A DNA stretch of 64,000 bases, from assembly GCA_949289345.1 (NCBI GenBank), contig CASENS010000052.1, forward strand, positions 1 to 64,000. The letters run 5' to 3'. Each line of letters begins with the position of its first letter. Positions within the stretch are counted from its first letter, which is position 1. The stretch is from an uncultured Bacteroides sp. GTDB taxonomy: Bacteria > Bacteroidota > Bacteroidia > Bacteroidales > Bacteroidaceae. This document shows, piece by piece, positions 53,734 through 63,951 of this stretch. The notes under the pieces are model-generated. The model was not told where the DNA came from. It worked only from the letters and a program-made list of their open reading frames with translations, and did not search any database. Position numbers and translations under genes: made by a program.

Positions 53734-56076
53734 TTATCTTCGGAACTCATACGTTCCGCCTGTCCCTTCGAAGCAGAGGATGCCGTCATCACGCTTTACA
53801 TTCCGTATGGGTAGATAGACTTTTCCGTCTTTCAGCACCTGCCAGTTGCCCGGTTTCAGGTCGGTGATGACGAACTTCAAGGTGCCTGTGCCTTCCGCTG
53901 TGATTTGGAAACGTCCGGAGAGGGGAGCGCTATCCTTGCTGAAAGTGACGATGCGGTCAGCAATCTGCACGCCTACGGTTCGGTCGCCGTCCAGCCGCTT
54001 TACTTTTTCCAGTTGTTGACAGGTGTTGTCCGCTACCTGCATGACGTTCAGAAAATAGTTTTCGGCGGCAGGCTTCATGGGCGACACTTCCATGCGCCAA
54101 GCGCCACGTTCGTTGGCGTGGTCGGGACGGCGAGGAGTAGGGTCGTTGGTGTAGTTGGTGCCGAATACCCAGAACTCTTTGCCGGGGCCGCCTACTTTTT
54201 CAATCTGCGCATTATCGGCATCGGGCAACAGAACACTGTTTTGCAACAGGCCTGTATCTCCATTTAGGGTGCGGGTCACGGTGAAAGTGTTACCGTCCAC
54301 ACGCGGCTCCTCAATGCTGTGCAGCAGCCAGTATTTTTTGAAATCCGGATTGGCGGATACCACTTTGTCGAATACGATAAGAGCGGCAGGAACCGTTTCG
54401 TCTTTCAAGTTGAGGAAGACAAACGAACGCTTTACCTCTTTAACTTTTCCCGTGTACGCCTGTGTGATATCTCCTTTCAGGTACGAGTAATCCGGTACCT
54501 GTACGTCAGGCCCGTAGCCGTGCGCCAGCGTTTTGCCTACGGTGTATTCCGGTGACAGGAGGTCATCGAAACGGTTGCATGTCAGCCAGCGGTCGCCCGG
54601 CATACGTTGGCCACCGTCGTTGTCGGCGTATTCCGTTTTGTCTCCTCCTCCATAGTTCCAGCAGGCGAATTTCTCGTCCGGGTCATATACCAGCAATGAG
54701 TTATGAGCAATGGTGCGTTTAAAGAAGTTTTTGTTGTGCGGGCTGTTGTAGCCTCCCGAACTTCCGCCGTATGCACCCGCGTCGATGGCCAATGGACCTT
54801 TGTAGTACAGTTGGAACGAGCCTCCGTCCATGTGCTGGTGGTTGCCGACAAACTGTTCATTGATTTTCATCTCTGCAATGACGCTGTTGGCTCCCCAGCC
54901 TGTGCGGGCTATCATCCAACCGAAAGGCGTGCCGGAGAAGCGTGTCAGCGGAAGCGTATCGGGCGCTTTGGGCTTCAAGTCGTAATCACGCCACAACAAG
55001 TCGAAGATGAGGCAATGGTCCATGACTTCGTTGCCTTGGTTTTGTAGGTCGGGGTTCAGTTCATATTCGTGTGCCAGATACCCGTCTTTGTAGTAGCTGG
55101 AGGCAAGCATGGCAGGCAGCGTATAGGCGGGTGGCGCAGTGCGGCTGGGATTGACATCACCTGCGGGCAGCACTTGTCCGTCCGGACGTCGACGATAGAT
55201 AAGGTCGTAGAGGACGAACTGTTGTGAAGGATCGTAGACGGGACCTGCACCCATACGGTCCAAAATCCACTGGCCGAACATGTCGTTACTGAAGCGGACA
55301 GTGACGTAGCTGGTGCCTTGGTGGTAATTGTGCCCGGCATAAAAGTAATTGCGTACGGGGATGTAGTCCTTGAACATCATCCGGATGACGTAGTTGTACA
55401 TGTCGGGATATTCGTCGTAGATGGCGATGCCGGCCGAAAGCATGTCGCGCATAATCATCCACTCTGACGGATGACCGGCAATGGGTTGGTTGTCGCGAGG
55501 TGGATAACCACATTCCATGGTTCCGGCAATGCGGATAAATTCCTTGATATAGGCTTGCTTTTCCGACTCTTTCAGTTGGTCGTAGCACCAGTCGTACACC
55601 ATGGCACCCACCATGAGCATGGCGCCGCTGGCACGTGAAAGGTCGCCTTTGGTGCCGAAGTGCGTGGTTCGTAGTGTGTCCAGCATGGAAGTGATGGCAC
55701 GTCGTGCCTGCCGTTTGTTTCCGTTCACTAAGTAGTCCAAGGCTTGAAGCTGTGCCCGGCTGGTGACGCCACGCATTTTATAGTAGTAGCGGAAAGCGCG
55801 GTCGGGGTCGGCTGCCTCTTCTTCGGGAGTACGGTCTTTGCCCATGGCTTTTAAAGCAGCTATGGTCTGCTGGGCCTGTGGGGTTTTCAGTCGTTCTTTA
55901 AGGTTGGGAATGTCCGCTGCCCGTAGATACAGGCGCGGGTGCGTTTGCGGTGGAATGGGGACGGTGACTCCGTCCAGTTCCTGCCATGTCACTTCTTTGC
56001 GTATCTCTTGAGCAGACAAGCAACACGGCAAAGTAAGTATAAAACTGATAAATGAAATGATTAATCGGGTTCTCAT
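53734..56076 (-). CDS. hepB: Heparin lyase II (PL21), paralogue A
   Basis: This 780-residue secreted lyase (signal MRTRLIISFISFILTLPCCLSAQ) acts on both heparin and heparan sulfate. It aligns over its whole length with Pedobacter heparinase II. Catalytic residues are H202 and E205 (GHPSEWMIMRD), Y257 (HQGTSYVTVRF) and the zinc ligands H415, D432 and H458 (NHQHMDGG, AIDAGAYGG, IAHNSL). An alpha toroid (to about 380) is followed by two beta-sandwich parts. It is 39 bases downstream of paralogue B, probably one operon. The two proteins share most residues, so they arose by tandem duplication. Confidence 0.95.
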   Translation of the reverse strand: MRTRLIISFISFILTLPCCLSAQEIRKEVTWQELDGVTVPIPPQTHPRLYLRAADIPNLKERLKTPQAQQTIAALKAMGKDRTPEEEAADPDRAFRYYYKMRGVTSRAQLQALDYLVNGNKRQARRAITSMLDTLRTTHFGTKGDLSRASGAMLMVGAMVYDWCYDQLKESEKQAYIKEFIRIAGTMECGYPPRDNQPIAGHPSEWMIMRDMLSAGIAIYDEYPDMYNYVIRMMFKDYIPVRNYFYAGHNYHQGTSYVTVRFSNDMFGQWILDRMGAGPVYDPSQQFVLYDLIYRRRPDGQVLPAGDVNPSRTAPPAYTLPAMLASSYYKDGYLAHEYELNPDLQNQGNEVMDHCLIFDLLWRDYDLKPKAPDTLPLTRFSGTPFGWMIARTGWGANSVIAEMKINEQFVGNHQHMDGGSFQLYYKGPLAIDAGAYGGSSGGYNSPHNKNFFKRTIAHNSLLVYDPDEKFACWNYGGGDKTEYADNDGGQRMPGDRWLTCNRFDDLLSPEYTVGKTLAHGYGPDVQVPDYSYLKGDITQAYTGKVKEVKRSFVFLNLKDETVPAALIVFDKVVSANPDFKKYWLLHSIEEPRVDGNTFTVTRTLNGDTGLLQNSVLLPDADNAQIEKVGGPGKEFWVFGTNYTNDPTPRRPDHANERGAWRMEVSPMKPAAENYFLNVMQVADNTCQQLEKVKRLDGDRTVGVQIADRIVTFSKDSAPLSGRFQITAEGTGTLKFVITDLKPGNWQVLKDGKVYLPIRNVKRDDGILCFEGTGGTYEFRR

Positions 56077-56115
56077 GATAGTATCTGTTTAAAAATATGC
56101 GTGGAAAATAATAAT

Positions 56116-58446
56116 TTATCTTCTGAACTCATACGTCCCGCCTGTTCCTTCGAAACAGAGGATGCCGTCATCACTCTTCACATCCCGGATAGGCAGATAG
56201 ATTTCTCCATTCTTCAGCACCTGCCAGTTACCCGGTTTCAAGTCCGTGATGACAAACTTCAGGGTGCCTGTACCTTCTGCTTTTATTTGGAAGCGGCCGG
56301 AAAGTGTTTCACTGTCCTTGCTGAAAGTCACCACACGGTCGGCTATTTGCACGCCTACGGTACGTTCGCCGTCTATGCGTCTCACTTCTTTCAGTTGTTT
56401 GCATGTGTTGTCGGCCACTTGCAGGACGTTGAGGAAATAGTTTTCAGTGGCTGGCTTCACGGGCGATATTTCCACACGCCATTCACCACGTTCGTTAGCG
56501 GGATCCGGGCGGCGGGGTAGGGCGGCGTTAGGGTAATTTGTGCCGAACACCCAGCAGTCTTTTCCCGGTCCGCCCACTTTTTCTATCCGTAAATCCTCGG
56601 CGGCAGGTAACAGGACGCTGTTGTACAGCAGGCCGGAGTCTCCGTCCTTGGTACGGGTCACGGTAAATGTGTTTTCCTGTATGGAAGGTTCCTCAATGCT
56701 GTGTAGCAGCCAGAATTTCTTAAAATCCGGATTGGATGATACAGTTTTGTCGAACACGATAAGGGCGGCTGGCACTGTTTCATCCTTCAAGTTGAGGAAA
56801 ACGAACGAACGTTTTACCTCCTTTACTTTTCCGGTATATGCTTTTGTAATGTCTCCTTTCAAGTACGAATACTCTGGCACTTGTGTGTCGGGGCCGTAGC
56901 CATGCGCCAGTGTTTTGCCCACGGTGTATGCTTCGGACAACAGGTCTTGAAAAGAGTTGCATGTCAACCATCGGTCGCCCGGCATACGTTGTCCACCGTC
57001 GTTGGCGGCGAATTCCGTTTTGCCTCCACCACCATAATTCCAGCAGGCAAACTTTTCATTGGGGTCGTACACCAAGAGTGAGTTGTGGGCAATGGTCCGT
57101 TTGAAGTAATTCTTGTTGTGCGGACTGTTGTATCCGCCCGAAGCTCCTTGATAAGCACCTGCGTCGATGGCCAGGGGACCTTTGTAGTACAGTTGGAATG
57201 AACCGCCGTCCAAGTGCTGATGGTTGCCTACAAACTGTTCGTTTATTTTCATTTCGGCAAGGACACTGTTCTGTCCCCAGCCTGTACGTGCTATCATCCA
57301 GCCGAAAGGCGTACCGCTGTAGCGGGTCAGAGGCAGGTCGTCCGGTGCTTTGGCTTTTAAGTCGTAGTCGCGCCACAGGATGTCGAACATGTAGCAGTGA
57401 GGTTCCAAGTTCGGTTTGCGTTGGAACTCATAAGCCAAATATTCATCTTTGTAATAGTTGGAAGCTAAAAATGCCGGGAGTGAATAGCCGGGAATGGAAT
57501 TGCGTGGTTTGGGATTTTCGTCACCGGCAGGCAACACTTGTCCATCGGGACGCCGGCGATACAGGAAATCGTACAGCACGAATTGTTGTGAGGCATCGTA
57601 AATGGCACCCGCTCCCATTTTGTCTAAAATCCAAAGCGAGAAGAGGTCGTTGCCAAAACGTACGTTCACGTAGCTGGTACCTTGATGGTAGTTCTGTCCG
57701 GCATAGATGTAGTTACGCACGGGTATATAGTCGCGGTAGAGCATGGTGATGACATGGTTGTACATGTCGGGATACTCGTCGTAGATGGCAATGCCTGCCG
57801 AAAGCATGTCGCGCAGCACCATCCATTCCGACGGATGGCCGGCAATGGGCTGATTGTTGCGGGGCGGATAGCCGCATTCCATCGTTTTGGCTATGCGGAC
57901 GAATTCTTTGACGTAGGCTTGCTTTTCCGACTCTTTCAGTTGGTCGTAGCACCAGTCGTACACCATGGCGCCCACCATCAGCATGACGCCGCTGGCTCGG
58001 GACAAATCCTGCTTGGTGCCGAAGTCGGTCGTCTTCAGTGTATCCAGCATGGAGGTGATGGCACGGCGTGCCTGCCGTTTGTCACCTGTGGTGAGGTAGT
58101 CCAATGCCTGCACCTGTGCACGGCTTGTCACGCCACGCATCTTGAAGTAGTAACGGAAACCATGGTCGGTTTCCTTCGCCTCTTCAGCCGCAGTACGGTC
58201 TTTGCCTAAGGTACGGAGCTTGTTGATGAGCTTCTGTGCTTGTGGTGTCTTGACACGCTCTTTCAGTTCCGGTATGTCGTTGGGGCGGAGATACAGGCGC
58301 GGATGCGTTTGCGGAGGAATGGGGACAGTTACCCCGTCCATCTCTTGCCACACCACTTCCTTGCGTTGTTCCTGAGCGTCAAGTTGAGTGACATGGCTGG
58401 TCAGACTGAATGTCACAGCCAATAGTAAAATAGGTCTTAACTTCAT
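56116..58446 (-). CDS. hepB: Heparin lyase II (PL21), paralogue B
   Basis: This 776-residue protein has signal MKLRPILLLAVTFSLTSHVTQLDAQ. It has the PL21 set: H204, E207, Y259 and zinc ligands H411, D428 and H454. It is close to paralogue A throughout, with the main differences in the signal, the 80-95 region and an absent short insert near 345. A TATCTTTGT promoter element is 35 bases upstream, and no transporter or regulator gene is attached, so control may be by the distant heparin-locus regulator. Different cleavage preferences of the copies are possible but not visible in the sequence. Confidence 0.95.
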   Translation of the reverse strand: MKLRPILLLAVTFSLTSHVTQLDAQEQRKEVVWQEMDGVTVPIPPQTHPRLYLRPNDIPELKERVKTPQAQKLINKLRTLGKDRTAAEEAKETDHGFRYYFKMRGVTSRAQVQALDYLTTGDKRQARRAITSMLDTLKTTDFGTKQDLSRASGVMLMVGAMVYDWCYDQLKESEKQAYVKEFVRIAKTMECGYPPRNNQPIAGHPSEWMVLRDMLSAGIAIYDEYPDMYNHVITMLYRDYIPVRNYIYAGQNYHQGTSYVNVRFGNDLFSLWILDKMGAGAIYDASQQFVLYDFLYRRRPDGQVLPAGDENPKPRNSIPGYSLPAFLASNYYKDEYLAYEFQRKPNLEPHCYMFDILWRDYDLKAKAPDDLPLTRYSGTPFGWMIARTGWGQNSVLAEMKINEQFVGNHQHLDGGSFQLYYKGPLAIDAGAYQGASGGYNSPHNKNYFKRTIAHNSLLVYDPNEKFACWNYGGGGKTEFAANDGGQRMPGDRWLTCNSFQDLLSEAYTVGKTLAHGYGPDTQVPEYSYLKGDITKAYTGKVKEVKRSFVFLNLKDETVPAALIVFDKTVSSNPDFKKFWLLHSIEEPSIQENTFTVTRTKDGDSGLLYNSVLLPAAEDLRIEKVGGPGKDCWVFGTNYPNAALPRRPDPANERGEWRVEISPVKPATENYFLNVLQVADNTCKQLKEVRRIDGERTVGVQIADRVVTFSKDSETLSGRFQIKAEGTGTLKFVITDLKPGNWQVLKNGEIYLPIRDVKSDDGILCFEGTGGTYEFRR

Positions 58447-58481
58447 GTCAGCAGTTTTTTGTTAAATGAAAATGTTTTTTA

Positions 58482-58489
58482 CAAAGATA
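58482..58489 (-). promoter_or_regulatory. Bacteroides -7 element before the PL21 pair
   Basis: The minus strand reads TATCTTTG followed by T (TAnnTTTGY), 35 bases before the ATG at 58446. No -33 TTTG was seen. Confidence 0.5.
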
Positions 58490-58718
58490 CCCTGCTTACT
58501 TGTATTTCCCTTTTAAAATTATGTAGAAATAGGATGATTTTGTGCAAACTAAAGACAATCTTGCGTATAAAACAGTTCGTTCGAAGAGTTTGTGGTTGAG
58601 AATAACAATTTTAATGTGCCAATATATGCTACGTCTTATACGAAAAACGGACGCATATGCCGGTTATTTCGAAATTAATTAGTTATTTTGCAGGGATAAA
58701 ATAACTGTATTCTACGAA

Positions 58719-59756
58719 ATGGAACAAGAAAACTTCGACATACGCAACCAGCAGCCTCTTTCCAGCCGGGAACGCGATTTTGAGAACGTACTGCGTCCGC
58801 TTGCCTTTGAGGATTTCAGCGGGCAGGACAAAGTGGTGGACAATCTGCGTGTCTTTGTGAAGGCGGCTCGCTTGCGAGGCGAAGCGTTGGACCACACTTT
58901 GCTTCACGGTCCTCCCGGATTGGGAAAGACAACGCTGTCGAACATCATCGCTAACGAACTGGGTGTGGGCTTCAAGATTACCAGCGGCCCTGTGTTGGAC
59001 AAACCGGGCGACTTGGCGGGTATCCTGACGAGCTTGGAACCCAATGATGTCCTTTTCATTGATGAAATCCACCGGCTCAGTCCTGTGGTGGAGGAGTATC
59101 TTTATTCCGCCATGGAAGATTACCGCATTGACATCATGATAGACAAAGGCCCTTCGGCACGAAGCATCCAGATAGACTTAAATCCTTTTACATTGGTAGG
59201 CGCTACGACCCGCAGCGGACTGCTGACGGCTCCCTTGCGTGCCCGCTTTGGTATCAATCTGCATTTGGAGTATTACGATACGGACGTGTTGAGCAGGATT
59301 ATTCTGCGTTCGGCTCACATCCTCAATGTGCCTTGCTCTGGCAAAGCGGCGGAAGAGATTGCCGGACGTAGCCGGGGAACGCCCCGTATTGCCAACGCCT
59401 TGTTGCGCCGTGTGCGTGACTTCGCGCAGGTGAAAGGCAGTGGAAGCATTGACACGGAGATAGCCCGTTATGCGCTCGAGGCCTTGAACATTGACCGTTA
59501 TGGATTGGATCAGATAGACAACAAGATATTGACTACCATTATCGACAAGTTCAAGGGCGGACCGGTAGGGCTGACGACCATTGCCACCGCTTTGGGTGAA
59601 GACCCCGGTACGATAGAAGAGGTGTACGAGCCGTTCCTCATCAAGGAAGGCTTCATCAAGCGAACGCCTCGCGGACGGGAGGTGACCGAACTGGCGTACA
59701 GGCATTTGGGCAGAATGATGAATGACGGGTTAGGAATGAAGAATTTGTTCGGATAA
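58719..59756 (+). CDS. ruvB: Holliday junction branch-migration ATPase RuvB
   Basis: This 345-residue protein drives branch migration of Holliday junctions together with RuvA, as a hexameric AAA+ motor. Walker A is GPPGLGKT (64-71), Walker B is FIDEIH (113-118), the sensor-1 region is VGATTRSG, the arginine finger region is APLRARFG, and sensor 2 is [17 protein letters not shown]. The C-terminal winged helix ends [20 protein letters not shown]. Length and order are standard. It opens a plus-strand housekeeping block and precedes the flippase by 23 bases. ruvA is not in the window. Confidence 0.98.
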   Translation: MEQENFDIRNQQPLSSRERDFENVLRPLAFEDFSGQDKVVDNLRVFVKAARLRGEALDHTLLHGPPGLGKTTLSNIIANELGVGFKITSGPVLDKPGDLAGILTSLEPNDVLFIDEIHRLSPVVEEYLYSAMEDYRIDIMIDKGPSARSIQIDLNPFTLVGATTRSGLLTAPLRARFGINLHLEYYDTDVLSRIILRSAHILNVPCSGKAAEEIAGRSRGTPRIANALLRRVRDFAQVKGSGSIDTEIARYALEALNIDRYGLDQIDNKILTTIIDKFKGGPVGLTTIATALGEDPGTIEEVYEPFLIKEGFIKRTPRGREVTELAYRHLGRMMNDGLGMKNLFG

Positions 59757-59779
59757 ATGGTAAACTGCAACTTGTAAAA

Positions 59780-61225
59780 ATGGTAAATTTAAAGGGTTTG
59801 GCGAAAGAAACTGCCATCTACGGCTTGAGTAGCATTGTGGGGCGGTTCTTGAATTATCTGTTGGTGCCGGTCTATACCATCGCTATGTCCGCCCAGTCGG
59901 GAGGCTATGGAGTGGTGACTAATATCTATGCGTGGGTGGCGCTGGTCTTGGTGTTGCTGACGTTTGGCATGGAGACGGGCTTTTTCCGCTTTGCGGGTAA
60001 GGGGGACGATGACCCGATGCGTGTCTACTCTACCGCTCTGACGGGTGTGGGGGGCGTATCGTTAGTTTTTTTAGTCGTAGGCTTGGCTTGTCTGGGACCT
60101 ATTGCGGGTTGGCTGGGCTACGGAGCGCATCCGGAGTATGTGGGCATGATGATGGCCGTAGTGGCGATGGACGCCATACAGAGCATTCCTTTCGCTTACT
60201 TGCGCTATAAGAAACGTCCGTTGCGCTTTGCGGCCTTGAAATTGCTCTTCATCTTCCTGAATATCGTGTTGAACTTGACGTATTATGTAGCGTTGGAGGG
60301 GAGCGATGTGGGTTATGCCTTCCTGTTCAACCTGATTTGTACGGGTACCATCATGCTGTGCCTGATACCTGAATTGCGAGGCTTGCGTTATGGATTCGAC
60401 CCGGCTTTGATGCGTCGTATGGCGGCTTATAGCTTGCCCCTGTTGGTATTGGGCGTGGCGGGCATCTTGAATCAAGTGGCGGACAAGATCATCTTTCCCT
60501 ATGTTTATCCCGATGCGGAAGGGGCTTCAGTGCAGTTGGGCATCTACGGGGCGGCAAGTAAGATAGCCATGATTATGGCAATGCTTACCCAGGCTTTCCG
60601 CTATGCATACGAACCGTTTGTGTTTGGCAAAAGCCGGGACAAGGACAACCGCGAGACGTATGCCGCCGCCATGAAGTATTTCATCATCTTCACTTTGCTG
60701 GCTTACTTAGCGGTGATGTTTTATCTGGACTTGTTGAAACACCTCATTGGACGTGATTATTGGGAAGGCCTGCGGGTGGTGCCTATCGTGATGGCGGCTG
60801 AAATCTGCATGGGAGTTTATTTCAATCTGTCCTTCTGGTATAAGCTGATTGACCAAACCCGGTGGGGAGCTTATTTTTCGCTCACGGGATGTGCCGTGTT
60901 AGTGGTGCTCAACGTGTTGTTTATTCCTCGTTATGGCTATATGGCGTGCGCTTGGGCGGGCTTGGCCGGCTATGGTGTGGCGATGTTATTATCCTACATC
61001 GTAGGGCAGCGGAAATACCCCATCCGGTATGACTTGTGGAACATCGGTCTCTATGTGGTTTTGGCGGCCGTGCTGTATGCATTGGCCGTATGGGTGCCGA
61101 TAGAAAACCTGTGGTTGCGTTTGGGTTTCCGCACTGTATTGTTATTGGTATTTATAATGTATATCGTTAAGAAGGATTTGCCTTTGAGTAGTATTCCATT
61201 GTTGAACCGACTGGTAAAGAAATAG
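59780..61225 (+). CDS. Polysaccharide/oligosaccharide flippase (MOP superfamily, Wzx-like)
   Basis: This 481-residue inner-membrane protein has 12-14 predicted helices. The start LKGLAKETAIYGLSSIVGRFLNYLLVP is typical of lipopolysaccharide/capsule O-unit flippases, which move undecaprenyl-linked oligosaccharides to the periplasm. The four-helix YGVVTNIYAWVALVLVLLTFGMETGFFRFA region fits the family. No glycosyltransferase genes are adjacent, so its glycan partner is elsewhere. It is two bases before the S46 peptidase and is likely translationally coupled with it. Confidence 0.85.
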   Translation: MVNLKGLAKETAIYGLSSIVGRFLNYLLVPVYTIAMSAQSGGYGVVTNIYAWVALVLVLLTFGMETGFFRFAGKGDDDPMRVYSTALTGVGGVSLVFLVVGLACLGPIAGWLGYGAHPEYVGMMMAVVAMDAIQSIPFAYLRYKKRPLRFAALKLLFIFLNIVLNLTYYVALEGSDVGYAFLFNLICTGTIMLCLIPELRGLRYGFDPALMRRMAAYSLPLLVLGVAGILNQVADKIIFPYVYPDAEGASVQLGIYGAASKIAMIMAMLTQAFRYAYEPFVFGKSRDKDNRETYAAAMKYFIIFTLLAYLAVMFYLDLLKHLIGRDYWEGLRVVPIVMAAEICMGVYFNLSFWYKLIDQTRWGAYFSLTGCAVLVVLNVLFIPRYGYMACAWAGLAGYGVAMLLSYIVGQRKYPIRYDLWNIGLYVVLAAVLYALAVWVPIENLWLRLGFRTVLLLVFIMYIVKKDLPLSSIPLLNRLVKK

Positions 61226-61227
61226 CG

Positions 61228-63441
61228 ATGAAAACGAATCTTTTTAAAGAACACAGAGACGCAAGGGTACAGGGCGTGAAAAAAAATGTAAAATGCGGTG
61301 CTGCTGTATTGCTTTGTTTATTTGTTTCCTTGGTTTTGTTCCCGTTTCTTCCGGTACGGGCCGATGAAGGCATGTGGATGCTGGGGAACTTGGACAAGGC
61401 CACGCGCCGTACGCTGAAAGAGATGGGGCTGGAATTGTCGCCTAAGGATTTATATCACCCGAAGAAGGCTTCGCTGAAAGATGCCGTGGTGAGTTTCGGG
61501 GGATTTTGTTCGGGTGTAGTAGTATCTTCTGAAGGACTGGTGCTGACCAATCATCATTGCGGGTTTAGTAGTGTGCAACAACACTCCACTGTGGAACACA
61601 ACTATTTGCAAGAAGGCTTTGTGGCACGCAGCCGGGAGGAAGAATTGCCCTGTCCGGATTTGTATGTACGCTTTCTAGTGGAGCAAAAGGATGTGACTAA
61701 GCGAGTGCTTTCAGCCCTTAAGCCGGATATGGACGAAGCTTCGCGTTCCTATGCGGCGGACTCGGTCATGCGGGTCATCGGAGCGGAAGTGTCGGGACGC
61801 GACTCTACGTTGATGGGCGTGGTAGACGTTTATTATGCGGGGAGTGAGTATTGGCTTTCCGTGTATCGCGATTATGAGGATGTGCGGTTGGTGTTCGCTC
61901 CACCTTCATCGGTGGGTAAGTTCGGCTGGGATAATGATAACTGGATGTGGCCCCGCCATACGGGTGATTTCTGCGTGTTCCGGATTTATGCCGACCGCAC
62001 GAACCGTCCGGCTTCCTATGCGCCGGACAATGTGCCTTACCATCCCGCTTATGTGGCGCCCGTTTCACTGGACGGATACCGGGAAGGCGACTTCTGCATG
62101 ACCTTGGGATATCCGGGAGAGACTGAACGCTACCTTTCTTCCTTCGGAATTGAGGAACGGATGAACAATACCAATCAGGCACGGATAGACATACGTGGTG
62201 TGAAGCAGGATATCTGGAAACAGGCAATGGATAAAAATGATACGGTGCGTATTAACTATGCTTCCAAATACGATGAAAGCTCCAATTATTGGAAAAACAG
62301 CATCGGTATGAACCGCTCCATTCAGCGCCTGCATGTATTGGATAAGAAGCGTGAGCAGGAACGGGATTTGCTGGAGTGGATACGTGCCACCCCCGACGAA
62401 CGTCGGAAAGGACTGCAGCTTTTGACAGACTTGGAACTGGCTTATAAAAATCGCCGTGCTGCCGACCATGCTCAAGCCTATCTGTTGGAAACCTTTCTCA
62501 ATGGACCGGAGTTGGTGCAACTGGCCATCAGTATATTGAATTTCGATTTTGAGGGCGAACATGAAACTGTCATTCGAAATCTGGAAGCCCTTGTGGATCA
62601 ATATGCCAATTTGGATTTGAAGGTAGACAAAGACGTGTTTGTCGCCTTGCTCAAGGAGTGCCGCAAGCATGTAGGGCCGGATTTCTTACCTACAGTTTAC
62701 GATACGATAAGCGTGAGATACGGCGGCTCCGAGCAAGCGTATGTAGATAGTCTGTACGCTCATTCGGAAATTACTTCGCCACGGGGTTTGCAACGTTTCT
62801 TGAAGAATGATACGACATATCAAATTTATAATGACCCGGCCATTGTCCTGGGCATTGACCTCATCACGGAGTTTTTCGAACTGAACCTTCAGATGCAGCA
62901 GGCCTCCATCGACATTGAGCGGGGCGAACGTCTGTTGAATGCCGCTTTGCGCCGTATGGACGCTTCACGCAGTTATTATCCGGACGCCAATTCTACCATG
63001 CGCCTTAGTTTCGGTGCCGTGCGGAGTTATGAGCCTTTCGATGGAGTGCATTACAATTATCATACGACCACGCAAGGCGTTTTGGAAAAAGCTCATCAGT
63101 ATAAAGGCAATCTCGATTATGCCTTACAGCCCGAACTGGTAAGTCTGTTGGAAAGCAAGGATTTTGGCCGTTATGCCGATGAAAAGGGCGAAATGAACGT
63201 CTGCTTTATCTCGGACAATGACATCACAGGAGGCAATTCCGGAAGCGCCATGTTCAATGCCCGTGGTGAGTTGTTGGGTTTGGCTTTTGATGGCAATTGG
63301 GAGGCGATGAGCAGTGATTTCCGATATGAACCTCTTCTGCAGCGTTGCATTGGGGTGGATATTCGCTATATACTGTTTATTATGGAGAAATATGGCAAGG
63401 CGGGACATCTGGTAGAGGAGTTGATGATAAGTAATAAGTGA
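61228..63441 (+). CDS. dpp7: S46 family dipeptidyl-peptidase (DPP7-type)
   Basis: This 737-residue exported peptidase (hydrophobic AAVLLCLFVSLVLFPFLP at about 25-42 after a basic N-terminus) removes dipeptides from oligopeptides in the periplasm. The chymotrypsin-like catalytic residues are H110 (TNHHCG), Asp in GWDNDNWMWPRHTGD (235-237) and S671 (GGNSGS). The residue 18 after the catalytic serine is glycine (G689 in FDGNWE), as in DPP7, where DPP11 has arginine. This predicts a preference for hydrophobic P1 rather than Asp/Glu. The deduced numbering rests on Porphyromonas enzymes. It is transcribed with the flippase and RuvB genes. Confidence 0.92.
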   Translation: MKTNLFKEHRDARVQGVKKNVKCGAAVLLCLFVSLVLFPFLPVRADEGMWMLGNLDKATRRTLKEMGLELSPKDLYHPKKASLKDAVVSFGGFCSGVVVSSEGLVLTNHHCGFSSVQQHSTVEHNYLQEGFVARSREEELPCPDLYVRFLVEQKDVTKRVLSALKPDMDEASRSYAADSVMRVIGAEVSGRDSTLMGVVDVYYAGSEYWLSVYRDYEDVRLVFAPPSSVGKFGWDNDNWMWPRHTGDFCVFRIYADRTNRPASYAPDNVPYHPAYVAPVSLDGYREGDFCMTLGYPGETERYLSSFGIEERMNNTNQARIDIRGVKQDIWKQAMDKNDTVRINYASKYDESSNYWKNSIGMNRSIQRLHVLDKKREQERDLLEWIRATPDERRKGLQLLTDLELAYKNRRAADHAQAYLLETFLNGPELVQLAISILNFDFEGEHETVIRNLEALVDQYANLDLKVDKDVFVALLKECRKHVGPDFLPTVYDTISVRYGGSEQAYVDSLYAHSEITSPRGLQRFLKNDTTYQIYNDPAIVLGIDLITEFFELNLQMQQASIDIERGERLLNAALRRMDASRSYYPDANSTMRLSFGAVRSYEPFDGVHYNYHTTTQGVLEKAHQYKGNLDYALQPELVSLLESKDFGRYADEKGEMNVCFISDNDITGGNSGSAMFNARGELLGLAFDGNWEAMSSDFRYEPLLQRCIGVDIRYILFIMEKYGKAGHLVEELMISNK

Positions 63442-63480
63442 TTAATTGTATTTGATAAATTGTAAATTGGTAAATCGAAG

Positions 63481-63951
63481 ATGATAAAAGTATTATTCAT
63501 TTGCCTCGGCAATATCTGCCGTTCCTCTTCGGCGGAAGGAGTGATGAAGCGGCTTGTAGAAAAGGCCGGACTGGAGGATCATTTTGTAATAGACTCAGCG
63601 GGAATTCTCAGTTATCATGAGGGCGAGTTGCCAGATCCTCGTATGTGTGCTCATGCCGCCCGACGTGGTTATAATCTGACGCACCGGTCACGTCCTGTCC
63701 GTACTTCGGATTTTTTTGACTTTGATTTGATTATTGGCATGGATGAGCGAAACATTGAGGACTTGAAGGAACGCGCTCCTTCCTTGGAAGCAGAGCGGAA
63801 AATCTGTCGTATGACAGACTTCTGCACCCGTTTCACCCACGCCGACCATGTGCCAGACCCTTATTATGGCGGTGCGGAAGGCTTTGAGTATGTCCTCGAT
63901 TTACTGGAAGACGCTTGCGCAGGGTTGTTGGAACACCTGCGTGAACGGTGA
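63481..63951 (+). CDS. Low-molecular-weight protein tyrosine phosphatase
   Basis: This 156-residue cytoplasmic phosphatase removes phosphate from tyrosine-phosphorylated proteins, for example Wzc-type capsule regulators. The P-loop is C8-L-G-N-I-C-R14-S15, with serine following where many family members have proline (CRSP). The catalytic acid is D126 in DPYYGG. Length is standard. It starts 39 bases after the peptidase stop, after a short A+T-rich stretch with TAAATTG repeats. Only 49 bases remain to the window end, in which I see nothing. Confidence 0.93.
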   Translation: MIKVLFICLGNICRSSSAEGVMKRLVEKAGLEDHFVIDSAGILSYHEGELPDPRMCAHAARRGYNLTHRSRPVRTSDFFDFDLIIGMDERNIEDLKERAPSLEAERKICRMTDFCTRFTHADHVPDPYYGGAEGFEYVLDLLEDACAGLLEHLRER

